Positions 9,817 to 21,245 are shown, counted from the first letter of the stretch. The stretch is 64,000 bases of DNA from Nocardioidaceae bacterium (GCA_030447805.1 JAUJOE010000005.1:123688-187687); one strand, 5' to 3'. The notes: generated by a model from the sequence alone, not told the origin. Made by a program: numbers and translations.

Positions 9817-10686
9817 TCAGAACCTTTCACCCGTCAGTCGTTCGTAGGCCTCGACGTAGGCGTCGCGGGTCTGCTCGACAACGCTCGGTGGCAGCGGCGG
9901 CGGTGCCTCGCCGGAGTCCTTGTTCCACCCGCTGGCCGGCGAGGTGAGCCAGTCGCGCACGATCTGTTTGTCGTACGACGGCTGGGGCCGCCCCGGCTGC
10001 CAGCGGTCCGCTGGCCAGAACCGGGACGAGTCGGGGGTCAGCACCTCGTCAGCCAGCGTGAGCTGCCCGTCGTACCGGCGCCCGAACTCCAGCTTCGTGT
10101 CAGCCAGCAATATTCCGCGCTGACGCGTGATCGCCTCGGCCCGCTGGTAGATCGCCAAGGTGAGCGAGCGCAGCCGCGCGGCCACCTTGTCGCCGACCGT
10201 GTCAACGACTGCGGCGTAGGAGACGTTCTGGTCATGCTCGCCCGCCGCGGCCTTTGTCGCCGGAGTGAAGATCGGCTCGGGCAACCGTGACCCGTCCTGC
10301 AGCCCCGGCGGCAGCTCGACGCCGCAGACGGCGCCGGTCGCCCGGTAGTCGGCCAGCCCGGAGCCGGCGAGGTAGCCGCGAGCCACGCACTCCACCGGCA
10401 GCATGTCGAGCCGCTCGCACACCAGCGCCCGTCCCCTCACCTGCTCAGGCACGTCGGTCGACACGACATGGTTCGGCACCAGTCCGTGCAGCTGCTCGAA
10501 CCACCACAGCGACATCCGGGTCAGGACCACGCCCTTGTCGGGGATCGCCGGGCTGAGCACGAAGTCGTACGCCGAGATGCGGTCGGTAGCCACCAGGAGG
10601 AGTCGGTCGTCGCTCAGCTCGTAGAGCTCCCGGACCTTCCCGGAATGGATGTGGCGGGCCCCCCCGATCGAGACGTTCGCGGTCAT
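9817..10686 (-). CDS. purC: SAICAR synthetase (phosphoribosylaminoimidazole-succinocarboxamide synthase)
   Basis: Ligates aspartate to CAIR using ATP in purine synthesis. 289 residues from the ATG, typical of the long actinobacterial form. Visible motifs are [10 protein letters not shown] (about 14), [13 protein letters not shown] (about 32), [11 protein letters not shown] (about 98), [16 protein letters not shown] and LADTKLEFG with the metal and ATP-binding residues, and a C-terminal [13 protein letters not shown]. The frame continues upstream of 10686 but the start beginning MTANVS gives the usual N-terminus. It is transcribed toward purS. Confidence 0.95.
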   Translation of the reverse strand: MTANVSIGGARHIHSGKVRELYELSDDRLLLVATDRISAYDFVLSPAIPDKGVVLTRMSLWWFEQLHGLVPNHVVSTDVPEQVRGRALVCERLDMLPVECVARGYLAGSGLADYRATGAVCGVELPPGLQDGSRLPEPIFTPATKAAAGEHDQNVSYAAVVDTVGDKVAARLRSLTLAIYQRAEAITRQRGILLADTKLEFGRRYDGQLTLADEVLTPDSSRFWPADRWQPGRPQPSYDKQIVRDWLTSPASGWNKDSGEAPPPLPPSVVEQTRDAYVEAYERLTGERF

Positions 10687-10774
10687 GGGGTCATCCTGCC
10701 CAATCGCTTCTCTACGTGGGGTGACCAACGAGCCCCGTAGCGGCCGGCGTGTCCGCGCAGAGCAAGATGAGGGC

Positions 10775-12370
10775 GTGACTGACGCTGTCGTGATCGGCTC
10801 CGGACCCAACGGTCTCGTCGCCGCCAACCTGCTGGTCGACGCTGGCTGGTCGGTGACGGTGCTCGAAGCGCAACCGACGATTGGCGGGGCGGTCCGTAGC
10901 GACTCCGAGATCACACCGGGTTTCACTCACGACACGTTCAGCGCGTTCTACCCGCTGGCCGCCGCCTCCGACACGATCAAGGCGCTGCAGTTGGAGGAGC
11001 ACGGCCTGCAGTGGGTGCATGCCCCCGCCGTGCTTGGCAACCCGATGCCCGACGGCAGCTGGGCGATGCTCCACCGGGACCCCGCCGACACCGCGGCCGC
11101 TCTCGACACGTTGTGCGCCGGTGACGGGGAAGCCTGGTTACGGCTTTGCCGGGTCTGGGACCGGATGGGCGCCCCGATCATCAGCGCCCTGCTCAACCCG
11201 TTCCCGCCGGTGCGCGCCGGAACCCGGTTCGCGGCGAGCCTCCCTGGGACAGGCGGCGTGCAGGCGCTGCGATTGCTGCTGGTGTCGGTGCGGCGACTCG
11301 GGCAGGAGCACTTCCGCGGGGAGGCGCCTCGCCTCTTGCTCGCGGGCAACGCGCTGCACTCCGACATCTCCCCCGAGAGCTCGGGCTCTGGCCTTTTCGG
11401 TCTGCTGCTCACCATGCTTGGGCAGACCGTGGGCTTCCCGGTGCCCAAAGGCGGTGCCGGGGAGCTGACCCAGGCGATGGCCCGCCGGTTCCAGGCGCGG
11501 GGCGGCACGATCGCCACCGGCGCCGAGGTGACGTCGGTGGTGGTACGCCGCGGCCGGGCGGTCGCCGTACGCCTTGCCGACGGTGCGGAGATCTCAGCTG
11601 GCCGGGCTGTCGTCGCCGACGTGTCGGCCCCCGCCTTGTACGGCGGCCTCCTGCCGCTCGAGGATCTGCCGGCGCGGGTCAGGCGCGGTCTGGTGGGGTT
11701 TGAGTGGGACCCCGCCACGATCAAGGTGGACTGGGCACTGTCGAGCGGCGTGCCGTGGCAGCCGGCGCCCGAAGTCGCGCCGGGCACCGTGCACATTGCT
11801 GACTCGGTCGACGAGCTGACCACCTACGCCGCCCAGATCAACGGCAACACGGTGCCGGCACGACCGCTGCTGTTGATGGGGCAGATGACGACGACGGACC
11901 CCACTAGGTCACCGGTAGGCACCGAGTCGATGTGGGCGTACTGCCACCTGCCGCAGCACACCCGGGCCGACGCCGGCAACGAGGGCATCAGCGGCCGTTG
12001 GGACCGCGACGACCTGGAGCGGATGGCGGACCGGATGCAGCGGCGGGTGGAGCGGTTCGCGCCCGACCTCGCGAGCCGGATCATCGGCCGGCGCATCTTG
12101 GGGCCGCGCGAGCTGCAAGCCCGCGACGCCAACCTGCACAACGGTGCAATCAACGGTGGCACGGCCAACCTGCACCAACAGCTCGTGTTCCGGCCCGTCC
12201 CCGGGCTCGGGCGTGCCGAGACACCGATCAAGGGCCTCTACCTGGGTTCTGCGTCGGCGCATCCCGGCGGTGGTGTGCACGGGGCGCCCGGCTCCAACGC
12301 GGCCCGGGCGGCGCTGGCGCACGACCGGCTACGGCGGGTGCACGACCGCCTGGGGCGGGTGCGCTCCTGA
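10775..12370 (+). CDS. FAD-dependent phytoene desaturase-like oxidoreductase
   Basis: 531-residue flavoprotein of the CrtI/NAD(P)-binding Rossmann oxidoreductase group. The N-terminal dinucleotide-binding motif is [17 protein letters not shown] (about residues 4-20), followed by the acidic [16 protein letters not shown], and a second conserved block near the end ([27 protein letters not shown]) typical of CrtI-like enzymes. No carotenoid genes are nearby, so the substrate is unknown; many actinobacterial homologues are unassigned. The GTG start is supported by CAAGAT 6 nt upstream (leaderless). It is divergent from purC. Confidence 0.88.
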   Translation: MTDAVVIGSGPNGLVAANLLVDAGWSVTVLEAQPTIGGAVRSDSEITPGFTHDTFSAFYPLAAASDTIKALQLEEHGLQWVHAPAVLGNPMPDGSWAMLHRDPADTAAALDTLCAGDGEAWLRLCRVWDRMGAPIISALLNPFPPVRAGTRFAASLPGTGGVQALRLLLVSVRRLGQEHFRGEAPRLLLAGNALHSDISPESSGSGLFGLLLTMLGQTVGFPVPKGGAGELTQAMARRFQARGGTIATGAEVTSVVVRRGRAVAVRLADGAEISAGRAVVADVSAPALYGGLLPLEDLPARVRRGLVGFEWDPATIKVDWALSSGVPWQPAPEVAPGTVHIADSVDELTTYAAQINGNTVPARPLLLMGQMTTTDPTRSPVGTESMWAYCHLPQHTRADAGNEGISGRWDRDDLERMADRMQRRVERFAPDLASRIIGRRILGPRELQARDANLHNGAINGGTANLHQQLVFRPVPGLGRAETPIKGLYLGSASAHPGGGVHGAPGSNAARAALAHDRLRRVHDRLGRVRS

Positions 12371-12405
12371 CGGGTCAGTCGATAACCGACCCGAGCTGGC
12401 TTACG

Positions 12406-12449
12406 CAAGCGGGGGCGCCAGCGCATTCTCGCCGCTGGCGCCCCGCTTG
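12406..12449. terminator. Bidirectional hairpin terminator between convergent genes
   Basis: An 18-nt arm at 12406-12423 pairs with a 17-nt arm at 12433-12449 (one bulged G), with a 9-nt loop. It lies between the oxidoreductase stop (12370) and the converging LVIVD protein stop (12471). No T-tract follows, which is common for actinobacterial terminators. Confidence 0.8.
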
Positions 12450-12470
12450 GGTGGTTCTCCTGCTGGTCTG

Positions 12471-14400
12471 CTACTCCCGACCGGTGTAGCGGAAGATCCA
12501 CAACCCGCTGTCACGGTCGCTCATCAAGAGCAGCGGCCGGGCTGTCGAGCCGGGGCCCGACTTCCCCTGCATGAGCGGGTAGACGCCCCAGAAGTCGTTG
12601 CCGCCGCCGCCGATGAAGTGCCCAGCCTCGGTGATACCGCCGGGCCCGAACTTCAGCACCCGCAGGCCGGCGTCGTACCAGGACGCGTAGGCCAGGTACT
12701 TGCCGGCGCGCGGATCGGTCTTGACTTCATGCACGGTCAAGTTCCCGAAGCCGGTCGCGTACGCCGGGTCGAGCGCCTCCTGCACCGCGAAGGTGTCCTG
12801 CTCCTGCAACGTCATGCCGTCGTGCTGGTGGATGTAGCCCCAGCCGTCGTAGGTGTTCTTCGCCGACACCGACTCGCCGAGCGCGCCGATCGCCGGCATG
12901 TCGCCACCGGCCGCGATGTCAGCGCCGAAGTAGTTGGCTTCATCGTTGAACAGCAGGTGAGACGCGCGGTGCCCAATGCAAATCGCCGGGATGGTGGGAG
13001 TGTAGGCGTGGCCCTGCGACCCGCAGATGAACGCGTCGGGCAGCAGCCCGTTGCGGGTGCCACCGTGGCTCTGCGCCACGATGACACCGTCGTAGCCGGC
13101 GAGCTGGCCAGACTCGGTCTTCTTGGAGAAGAAGCAGGTGCCACGGGTGAAGACGACGATGTCAGCGCCCGTTGACTCGGCGGACGGAACCTCGGCTCGG
13201 TCGCTGATGCCGTTGGCGTTCACGTCCTCCTCGCAGCCGCTGCCGCCGTACACCGTCGTGCCGGCGATGCCTTCTGCCGGGAGCGGTGGAGTCCAGCTGA
13301 ACGAGCCGGCGCTGAACGCGCCCGCGTTCGGACCGCTGGTGATCTGGAACAGCGTCCGGGACGACGAGAAGTCCTCGTCGCTGGAGAGCAGGTACTTCCC
13401 GTCGGAGCTCCAGTAGGACTGGTGCGAGTTGCCCTCGGCGATCTGGAAGCCGGTCTCCGGGTCCGGCGAGCTGAAGTCCGAGTCGGTGACGAATTCGGGG
13501 TTGGCCGGGTCGTCCACGTTGAGCAGCACCTGTCCGGCGTCCCAGTAGGACACCGCCATGAACCAGTGACCATCGATCTTCTGGACCTGCATGTCGTGGT
13601 GGTTCACCGTCTCGCCGTTGGCGTAGGAGCCGTATGCACCCGGCCAGTCCTCGAGGCCGCGCTCGGACAGGAACGTCGGGTTGCGGGGGTCGCTGATGTC
13701 GATGATGTCGACATCCTTCAGTTCCTGGTTGTCCTGCAGCGCGACGTACGCCTTGTCACCAGCCGCCCAGCCCTGCACGGAGTGTGTGGTGTGGTAGTCC
13801 TGCCTTGGCACGGCTGGGTTTCGCGTCACCGAAGTTGAGCGTCAACGGCTTGGGGCTGGTGGGGTCGGTGACGTCCCAGATCGATACCCCGCTCGGCGCG
13901 AACAGGTTGCCGTTGCAGGTCTCGTTGTTGTGCACGAGCACGTCGCCGGTGAACGCTGGCGTGGACATGTGGAACACGTGCACGCCCTCGCCGACGTAGC
14001 TGTTTTCGTGCGCGGGGATCCAGGCGACCTTGACCGGGTTCTCGGGGTCGCGCACGTCGACGACGTGGACGCCGCCGCCCTGGCTGCCGGGGTTACGGCC
14101 GGTGCACTCGGGGTGGAACGCGCCGAGGTAGGCGTGCTTCTTGAAGGCCGCAACGTCGCTGATGCCGCCGTCGACCGATGTCAAGTTGTCGACCTTGCCG
14201 ATGAGGCTGATGTTCTTGCTCGACGCTGGGAGATGACCGCCGTCGCTGCCGTGCTGGTCGTCGTGGTGGTAGTCGTCGTCAGAGCTAACCGGCCCGTCAG
14301 AGCCTGGGTCCGGATGGCCGAACGCAGCAGGTGCGGACGCTGTGCCAGCCGCTAAGACAAAAACCGCGGCACTGACGACCGCGCGTCGGGTTTTACGCAT
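12471..14400 (-). CDS. Secreted LVIVD-repeat protein with PA-like insert (frameshifted near 13826)
   Basis: Exported protein of about 640 residues. An N-terminal signal peptide (MRKTRRAVVSAAVFVLAAG, then ASAPAAFGH) is followed by repeated beta-propeller-like blades of the LVIVD type: GVHVVDVRDPENPVKV, GVSIWDVTDPTSPKPL, DVDIIDISDPRNPTFL and QVLLNVDDPANPEFV. A region around IVVFTRGTCFFSKKTESGQLAGYDGVIVAQ resembles a PA domain. The frame breaks near 13826, where NFGD in the first frame should join TRNPAVPRQDYHTTHSVQGW in the second; both halves are otherwise intact, so a single-base indel is likely. Function is unknown; homologues are cell-surface proteins. The gene stands alone between two hairpins. 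Confidence 0.85.
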
Positions 14401-14554
14401 GCTGCCTCCATGGCAGAAGACGGCCTGGTTTGGCCGGTGTGATCTGGAAGTGACGCACCGTAGCGCGTGGGCAGACCATAAGGTGTCGCGCGACTTCGCG
14501 CAAGAGGCGCGCCACGGGCGCGGTTCTACCCGCAGAGTTCTGTACAGATAAGGC

Positions 14555-14608
14555 CGATTCGTCCGACTGGGCCCGGCGTAAATCGCCCGCGCTCAGTCGG
14601 ACGAGTCG
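14555..14608. repeat. Long inverted repeat (CGTCCGACTG type)
   Basis: Arms of 15 nt at 14555-14569 and 14594-14608 differ at one base, and the 24-nt centre (GGCCCGGC, TAAAT, CGCCCGCGC) can fold into a smaller inner hairpin. It lies upstream of the LVIVD gene and just past the SRPBCC gene end (14611), so it may terminate the latter. The architecture (arm, 24-nt centre, arm) resembles the 42-nt GATCCGACG elements but the sequence differs. Confidence 0.75.
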
Positions 14609-14610
14609 GG

Positions 14611-15060
14611 CTAGGTGAGCTGCGACTCCGCTTCGGCCAGGCGGAGCAGGTCGCGGATCATCACGCTGTTGCGGGCCCGGAAGGCCAACCGGGTGATCGG
14701 GTTGTGCAGCAGCCGGGCCGGTCCCCGCAGAGGGTGCTCCTCGAGCGTCACGATGCTGCCAGCACCGGACGGCTCGATCACGATGTCGACGCGAACGGTG
14801 CCGCCCGGCCAGGCGTGGACCTCCAGCTCAAGGCGGCCTAGCGACTGGCTGCGGAGCACCTTCGTCTCACCGTCCTTGGTCATCGGCCCAACCCCGGCGG
14901 TGTAGTGCAGGGCGGCGCCCTCGGCTGGCCAGTCCGCGTCGACGTCCCGGATTTCCTTGGTGCCCTGCACCCACTCGGCGTACCGATGACCATCGCTCAG
15001 CACCGCCCAGACGTGGGTGGGTGTTGCCTTGGTGTACTTGCGCACGGCGGTGCCAGTCAT
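14611..15060 (-). CDS. SRPBCC (polyketide cyclase/START-like) family protein
   Basis: About 149 residues. The opening RKYTKATPTHVWAVLSDGHRYAEWVQGTKEIRDVD is the characteristic first strand and helix of SRPBCC ligand-binding domains, followed by beta-strands (LELEVHAWPGGTVRVDIVIEP, SIVTLEEHPLRGP) and a long C-terminal helix (RARNSVMIRDLLRLAEAE). These proteins bind hydrophobic ligands; no specific role can be read. The ATG at 15060 has TATCTT 7 nt upstream; the ATG at 15084 is an in-frame alternative. Confidence 0.85.
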   Translation of the reverse strand: MTGTAVRKYTKATPTHVWAVLSDGHRYAEWVQGTKEIRDVDADWPAEGAALHYTAGVGPMTKDGETKVLRSQSLGRLELEVHAWPGGTVRVDIVIEPSGAGSIVTLEEHPLRGPARLLHNPITRLAFRARNSVMIRDLLRLAEAESQLT

Positions 15061-15107
15061 GGCGTCAAAGATACGTGCGGCCATTGGTCGGGAGCCGGCC
15101 GGGAGGG

Positions 15108-16526
15108 CTAGACGATGGGGGCGGGACGGTAACCGGCGGCCTTCGGGTCCGCGGCCACGACCTGCTCGATTCGGCGTACGACGTCGTCGACCTGGGCGGT
15201 CGCCGCTCCCGTGAACGACAGCGGTTCGGCGACCAGCTCGGCGATATCGGCGGCTGACAGCCCCAACCGCTCGTCCGCGGCGACCCGGTCGAGGAGGTCG
15301 TTACGCGACAAGGCCTTCTCCCGCATCTGCAGGGCGACGGTGACGGCGTGCTCCTTGATGGCTTCGTGGGCGGTCTCGCGACCGACCCCTCGGCGCACCG
15401 CAGCCATGAGGATCTTCGTCGTCGTGAGGAACGGCAGGTATCGGTCGAGCTCACGCTCCACGACGGCGGGGAAGACGCCGAGCTCGTCGAGGACGGTGAG
15501 GAATGTCTCGAACAGGCCGTCGGTGGCGAAGAACGCATCAGGCAGGGCAACCCGGCGTACGACGCTGCACGAGACGTCGCCTTCGTTCCACTGGTCACCG
15601 GCCAGCTCGGACACCATCGACAGGTAGCCGCGCACGACCACCGCGAGACCGTTGACACGCTCGCACGACCGGGTGTTCATCTTGTGCGGCATGGCGCTCG
15701 ACCCGACCTGACCGGGCTGGAACCCCTCGGTGACCAGCTCATGGGCAGCCATCAGCCGAAGAGTCGTGGCCAGGCTGCTGGGGCCGGCGGTGGCTTGCAC
15801 GAGCGCGGACACGACGTCGAAGTCGAGCGATCGCGGATAGACCTGCCCGACGCTGGTCAGCACGGAGTCGAAGCCCAGGTGGGTGGCGACGCGGCGCTCA
15901 AGCTCGGCCAGGCGGGCGGGATCGTTGTCGAGGAGGTCGAGCTGGTCCTGTGCCGTGCCGACCGGCCCCTTGATGCCGCGCAGGGGATAGCGGACGAGCA
16001 GATCGTCAAGCCGCTGCAGAGCCAGGAGCAGTTCCTCGGCTGCGGTGGCGAACCGTTTGCCGAGCGTGGTCGCCTGAGCCGCGACGTTGTGCGAGCGGCC
16101 GGTGATAACGAGAGTGGCGTGTTGGGCAGCGAGCTCGCCCACCCGGGCGAGTGTCGCCACCATGCGCGCCCTGATGAGCAGCAGGGAGTCGCGGATCTGC
16201 ACCTGCTCGACGTTCTCGGTCAGGTCGCGGCTGGTCATGCCCTTGTGGATGTGCTCGTGACCGGCGAGCTCGCAGAACTCCTCGATGCGGGCCTTGACGT
16301 CGTGCCGCGTACGGCGTTCGCGGCGGGCGATCGAGTCCGGGTCAACCTGCTCGGCGACCTGAACGTAGTCGGAGATCGCCGCCTCCGGGACGTCGACGCC
16401 GAGGTCACGCTGTGCCTTGAGCACGGCGATCCACAGCCGTCGCTCCGCCACCACCTTGCTGGCCGGCGACCAGATCTCGCGCAGCTCCTCCGACGCGTAC
16501 CTGGCAGCGAGCACGTTCGCGATCAC
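15108..16526 (-). CDS. purB: Adenylosuccinate lyase
   Basis: Catalyses two fumarate-releasing steps of purine synthesis (SAICAR to AICAR and adenylosuccinate to AMP). 472 residues from the GTG. Family signatures are visible: KGMTSRDLTENVEQVQIRDS (about 90), TGRSHNVAAQATTLGKRFA with the catalytic histidine, IKGPVGTAQDQL, and the fumarase/aspartase signature QVGSSAMPHKMNTRSCE, whose serine lies on the mobile loop. The GTG is preferred because GACAAT lies 6 nt upstream; longer in-frame starts up to 16568 would run into the repeat array next door. Confidence 0.95.
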   Translation of the reverse strand: MIANVLAARYASEELREIWSPASKVVAERRLWIAVLKAQRDLGVDVPEAAISDYVQVAEQVDPDSIARRERRTRHDVKARIEEFCELAGHEHIHKGMTSRDLTENVEQVQIRDSLLLIRARMVATLARVGELAAQHATLVITGRSHNVAAQATTLGKRFATAAEELLLALQRLDDLLVRYPLRGIKGPVGTAQDQLDLLDNDPARLAELERRVATHLGFDSVLTSVGQVYPRSLDFDVVSALVQATAGPSSLATTLRLMAAHELVTEGFQPGQVGSSAMPHKMNTRSCERVNGLAVVVRGYLSMVSELAGDQWNEGDVSCSVVRRVALPDAFFATDGLFETFLTVLDELGVFPAVVERELDRYLPFLTTTKILMAAVRRGVGRETAHEAIKEHAVTVALQMREKALSRNDLLDRVAADERLGLSAADIAELVAEPLSFTGAATAQVDDVVRRIEQVVAADPKAAGYRPAPIV

Positions 16527-16551
16527 CGCCCCATTGTCCCGCACTCCGCGC

Positions 16552-16594
16552 CACCGGCGAGTGGTCACTCCCGCACCGCCGAATGGTCACTCCG
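16552..16594. repeat. 22-nt period direct repeat, two units
   Basis: Units CACCGGCGAGTGGTCACTCC (16552-16573, with CG) and CACCGCCGAATGGTCACTCC (16574-16594) are head-to-tail with a 22-nt period. The TCA that serves as the purD stop codon on the minus strand (16587-16589) falls inside the second unit. A related three-unit array lies at 55880-55943, where another minus-strand gene also ends inside a unit. Confidence 0.8.
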
Positions 16595-17828
16595 CGGCAG
16601 TTGCAGCGATGTCGCCACGTACCTGGCTGCCTTCGAAGCTGACGCAGTCCACGCCGGCGTACGCCGTCCGCCTGGCGTCTGCCAATGAGTCGGCCGTCCC
16701 GGTGACGGTAAGCACCCGACCTCCTGAGACGGTGAGACCGGCCGGTCCGAGCGTCGTACCAGCGTGGTAGACACGAACCCCATCGAGGGCCGACGCCTCT
16801 TCGACGCCCGTGATCACCGCACCGCGGTGCGGCGTGGTCGGGTAGCCCGGCGCCGCCATCACCACCGCCACCGAGTGCGCGGACCGCCACTTCAGCGGCC
16901 CAGTCTCGTCGAGCCGCCCGGTCGCTGCCGCGTACAACAGCCCGGCCAGCGGCGTCTCCAGCAGCTCGAGCAGCGGCTGGGTCTCCGGGTCGCCGAAGCG
17001 GGCGTTGAACTCGACCACCTTGACGCCTCCCGCGGTGAGCGCCAACCCGGCGTACAGCAGCCCGACAAACGGCGTCCCGCGCCGGGCCATCTCCGCCACC
17101 GCAGGGCGAAGCACCCGCTCACACACCTGGTCGGAGAAGCCCTCCGTAAGCCACGGCAACGGTGCATATGCACCCATGCCTCCGGTGTTCGGTCCCTCGT
17201 CGCCGTTGAGCAGCCGTTTGAAGTCCTGCGCCGGCTGCAAGGGCAGCACCGTTCGACCGTCAGTAAGCGCAAACAGCGACACCTCGGGACCGTCGAGGAA
17301 CTCCTCGATGACGACCCGCCCGCAGGCGGCCGCGTGTGCCTCGGCCGCCGCCCGGTCGGTGGTGACGACCACCCCCTTGCCGGCGGAGAGTCCGTCGTTC
17401 TTCACGACGTACGGCGACCCGAACGCCTGGAGCGCAGCCGTAACGTCGCTGCGCGACTCGCACACTCGGGCGTCCGCGGTGGGAATGCCCGCGGTCAGCA
17501 TCACGTCCTTGGCGAACGCCTTGGAGCCCTCGATCGCCGCCGCCTGTCCGCTCGGCCCGAAGCAGGCGATGCCCACCTCACGCACCGCGTCAGCGACGCC
17601 GGCAACGAGCGGCGCCTCGGGTCCGACGACCACCAGGTCGACCCCCAGTCTGAGCGCCAGCCCAGCAACGGCCTTGCCGTCCACCGGGTCGACGGCGTGA
17701 GTCACCGCCACCGATGCGATGCCCGGGTTGCCCGGCGCCGCGTGCACCTCATTGACGGCAGGGTCGCGCGTCAGGGCGGCCGCCAATGCGTGTTCCCGGC
17801 CACCCCCACCGATTACCAGGACCTGCAC
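16587..17828 (-). CDS. purD: Phosphoribosylamine-glycine ligase (GAR synthetase)
   Basis: ATP-grasp enzyme joining glycine to phosphoribosylamine, second step of purine synthesis. 413 residues: N-domain VLVIGGGGREHALA (about 3-16) and VVVGPEAPLVAG, ATP-grasp part SKAFAKDVMLTAGIPTA, SPYVVKNDGLSAGKGVVV, VVIEEFLDGPEVSLFALTDG, and the metal-binding VVEFNARFGDPETQP, then the small C-domain. The GTG start has TACGCT 8 nt upstream. Its stop codon lies in a 22-nt repeat unit, and purB follows on the same strand. Confidence 0.96.
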   Translation of the reverse strand: MQVLVIGGGGREHALAAALTRDPAVNEVHAAPGNPGIASVAVTHAVDPVDGKAVAGLALRLGVDLVVVGPEAPLVAGVADAVREVGIACFGPSGQAAAIEGSKAFAKDVMLTAGIPTADARVCESRSDVTAALQAFGSPYVVKNDGLSAGKGVVVTTDRAAAEAHAAACGRVVIEEFLDGPEVSLFALTDGRTVLPLQPAQDFKRLLNGDEGPNTGGMGAYAPLPWLTEGFSDQVCERVLRPAVAEMARRGTPFVGLLYAGLALTAGGVKVVEFNARFGDPETQPLLELLETPLAGLLYAAATGRLDETGPLKWRSAHSVAVVMAAPGYPTTPHRGAVITGVEEASALDGVRVYHAGTTLGPAGLTVSGGRVLTVTGTADSLADARRTAYAGVDCVSFEGSQVRGDIAATAAE

Positions 17829-17898
17829 GCTGCCCGAGCGTAGTTGAGGGGACCGGTCCGCGTTGGTCCTGTCTGCCACCATGGACCGGCGGCCGGGC

Positions 17899-18771
17899 TC
17901 ACCGGCGGGGTGAGGTTTGGCGCCGCGATCGTGCCTCGAACAGCAAGATGGCGGCCGATGCTGCCACATTCAGCGAGTCAGCATGGCCCAGCATGGGGAT
18001 GGACACCCGGGCGAGACGGGGGTCACGCCAAGGTGGCGCCACGCCCTCGCCCTCCGAGCCTACGACGAATGCCACCCGAGGAGGGTCGTATGCGATCTCT
18101 CGATAGGAGTGGTGTGCAGCGGGGTCAGCGACGTACACCGCAAAGCCGGCTGTGAGGAGAGCCTGCTGCGGCTCGTTGACGGACGGGTACTCCAGCACCG
18201 GTGTTGTTAGGACGGTGCCGCGGCTCGCCCCGAAGACCTTCGGGTGGGTGAGGCGAGCCACCGGGCTGGTGAGTAGGAGCGCGTCGGCGCCGCATGCGTC
18301 GACGGTTCGTACCAAAGTGCCCAGGTTGCCGGCGTACTCGATGCCGTCGGCAACCAACAGGAGCGTTGCCTGGGAAACGACGGCTCGCTCGTCCCATGTC
18401 GGCAAGCAAACGAGCGACAGCATCGCCGGCGGACTGAGGCCCGGGTGCAGTCGCCTGAGCGTGCGCTCGGAGATGAGGTAGGACGCTCCCGCTAGGCCGA
18501 TGACACCGTCGACGCAGGCGTGCAGCCTGCCGGCATCTTGAGCGTCCCGCAGGATGCCGTCGCCGTCGGCAGCTGGACGTGGACACCACAAGAAGGTCTC
18601 GATCCGCGCGTTTGTCCGAAGCAGGAACTCATGCGCCCACAGACCCGAAACGGCGATTACGCGTTCCTGCCGAGGCAAGAGATTGCGTCGGGCCAGCGAA
18701 TACCGGCGCGCGTCGGTCTCTGCCGCACTAATGCGGGCAAGCGGAAGCGTCCGCTGACCAAGGGAGGACAT
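17899..18771 (-). CDS. TrmH/SpoU-family RNA 2'-O-methyltransferase
   Basis: 290 residues. The SPOUT knot motifs are visible in order: motif 1 ADGIEYAGNLGTLVRTVDACGADALLL (the N and R typical of 2'-O-ribose methyltransferases), motif 2 VAFVVGSEGEGV, and motif 3 VSIPMLGHADSLNVAASAAILLFEA. The N-terminal 130 residues form a substrate-binding region with no strong resemblance to the L30e-like domain. It methylates tRNA or rRNA; the site cannot be predicted. It is a member of the minus-strand run between purA and purD, with only 70 bases to the purD start. Confidence 0.9.
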   Translation of the reverse strand: MSSLGQRTLPLARISAAETDARRYSLARRNLLPRQERVIAVSGLWAHEFLLRTNARIETFLWCPRPAADGDGILRDAQDAGRLHACVDGVIGLAGASYLISERTLRRLHPGLSPPAMLSLVCLPTWDERAVVSQATLLLVADGIEYAGNLGTLVRTVDACGADALLLTSPVARLTHPKVFGASRGTVLTTPVLEYPSVNEPQQALLTAGFAVYVADPAAHHSYREIAYDPPRVAFVVGSEGEGVAPPWRDPRLARVSIPMLGHADSLNVAASAAILLFEARSRRQTSPRR

Positions 18772-18957
18772 GTCGGTTTCCCGCGGGTTGGGGTCGGCTG
18801 AACCGGCATCGGAAGGGCATCAGATGCCGGTCGTCAGGCGCTGATCCGCGCCTGGAAGAGGTCAGCCCGCGATACCCATTCGGCGACGATAAGCGACCGA
18901 GTCCGCCGTACGCACCCGAATTATCCAGCCGGCAAGCCGTTAGCTGCGCCTTACGAG

Positions 18958-20301
<1,344 letters not shown>

Positions 20302-20316
20302 CTATGGTCGTACGTC

Positions 20317-21240
20317 GTGGAGCGCCTCCTGGTCGTCGTAAACGCCGAGGCGGGTAGCAACGACGACGACGACCTCGGCGACGCGTTGGACGTGCTCAGT
20401 GGTCACTTCGAGGTCGAGGTCGCCGCAACTGCCGGGCCGGAGGAGCTCGACTTTGTGCTCGCCCGCCGTGGGGAGCGCGATGTCGCGGTGGCGGGCGGCG
20501 ACGGCAGCGTGCACGCCGTCGTCAACGCCCTGCACAGCAGGGGTGAGCTCGACGGACCCGCCGTCGGCCTCATCCCGCTGGGCACCGGCAACGACCTGGC
20601 CCGCTGCATGGGAATCCCCCTCGAGCCCGTGGACGCGGCGCGGCTGCTGGTCGCCGGTCGCCGCTGCCGGATCGACGTACTGGTCGGTGACGACGACAGT
20701 CTGGTCGTCAACGCGGTGCACGTCGGCATCGGCGCCGACGCCGGCAGGGCGGCGAAGCCGTGGAAGCGGTTCGGCAAGATCGGGTACGTCGTGGGCGCCC
20801 TGCTCGCTGGACTCACGACGCCTGGCGACAAGATCCGGGTCGTGGCGGACGGCGCCGTGCTCGCCGACGGCCGCCACCCGGTCCTCCAGGTCGGCGTCGG
20901 GAACGGGTCACGCATCGGCGGCGGCGTCGAGCTCACACCGGACGCCGACCCCACCGACGGCCTTGCCGACGTAATCGTGTCGTTCTCGGTGGGCCCGCTC
21001 ACCCGCCTGCTGTACGGCGTGCGCCTGCGGCGCGGCACTCAAGAGGAGCGCCACGACGTCCACGTCACCAGGGCCGCGTCGGTGACCGTGAGCGGTAACG
21101 GATTCTGCTGCGACGCCGACGGAGAGCTGAGCGGGCCTTTCACCACGCGAACCTGGACCGTACGGCGGGCGGCGTGGACGCTGATCGCCCCCAGCGACAC
21201 CTGGGAACCGCAGCTCGCCGAGGACTCGCCCACGTCCTGA
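20317..21240 (+). CDS. Diacylglycerol kinase-family lipid kinase (YegS/BmrU-like)
   Basis: 307 residues with the DAGK catalytic domain: LLVVVNAEAGSN at the N-terminus, VAGGDGSVHAVVNAL (nucleotide-binding GGDG, about residues 60-74) and VGLIPLGTGNDLARCMGIP (about 85-103). The C-terminal beta-sandwich includes RIGGGVELTPDADPTDGLADV. It probably phosphorylates diacylglycerol or a related membrane lipid at the cytoplasmic face. The GTG start has TATGGT 8 nt upstream. It is divergent from purA and converges on the LuxR-type regulator with 5 bases between stops. Confidence 0.92.
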   Translation: MERLLVVVNAEAGSNDDDDLGDALDVLSGHFEVEVAATAGPEELDFVLARRGERDVAVAGGDGSVHAVVNALHSRGELDGPAVGLIPLGTGNDLARCMGIPLEPVDAARLLVAGRRCRIDVLVGDDDSLVVNAVHVGIGADAGRAAKPWKRFGKIGYVVGALLAGLTTPGDKIRVVADGAVLADGRHPVLQVGVGNGSRIGGGVELTPDADPTDGLADVIVSFSVGPLTRLLYGVRLRRGTQEERHDVHVTRAASVTVSGNGFCCDADGELSGPFTTRTWTVRRAAWTLIAPSDTWEPQLAEDSPTS

Positions 21241-21245
21241 GCCGG

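Noticed and set aside
16552..16594. CRISPR-like array
   Set aside because: The units are contiguous 22-nt direct repeats without unique spacers, so it is not a CRISPR array.
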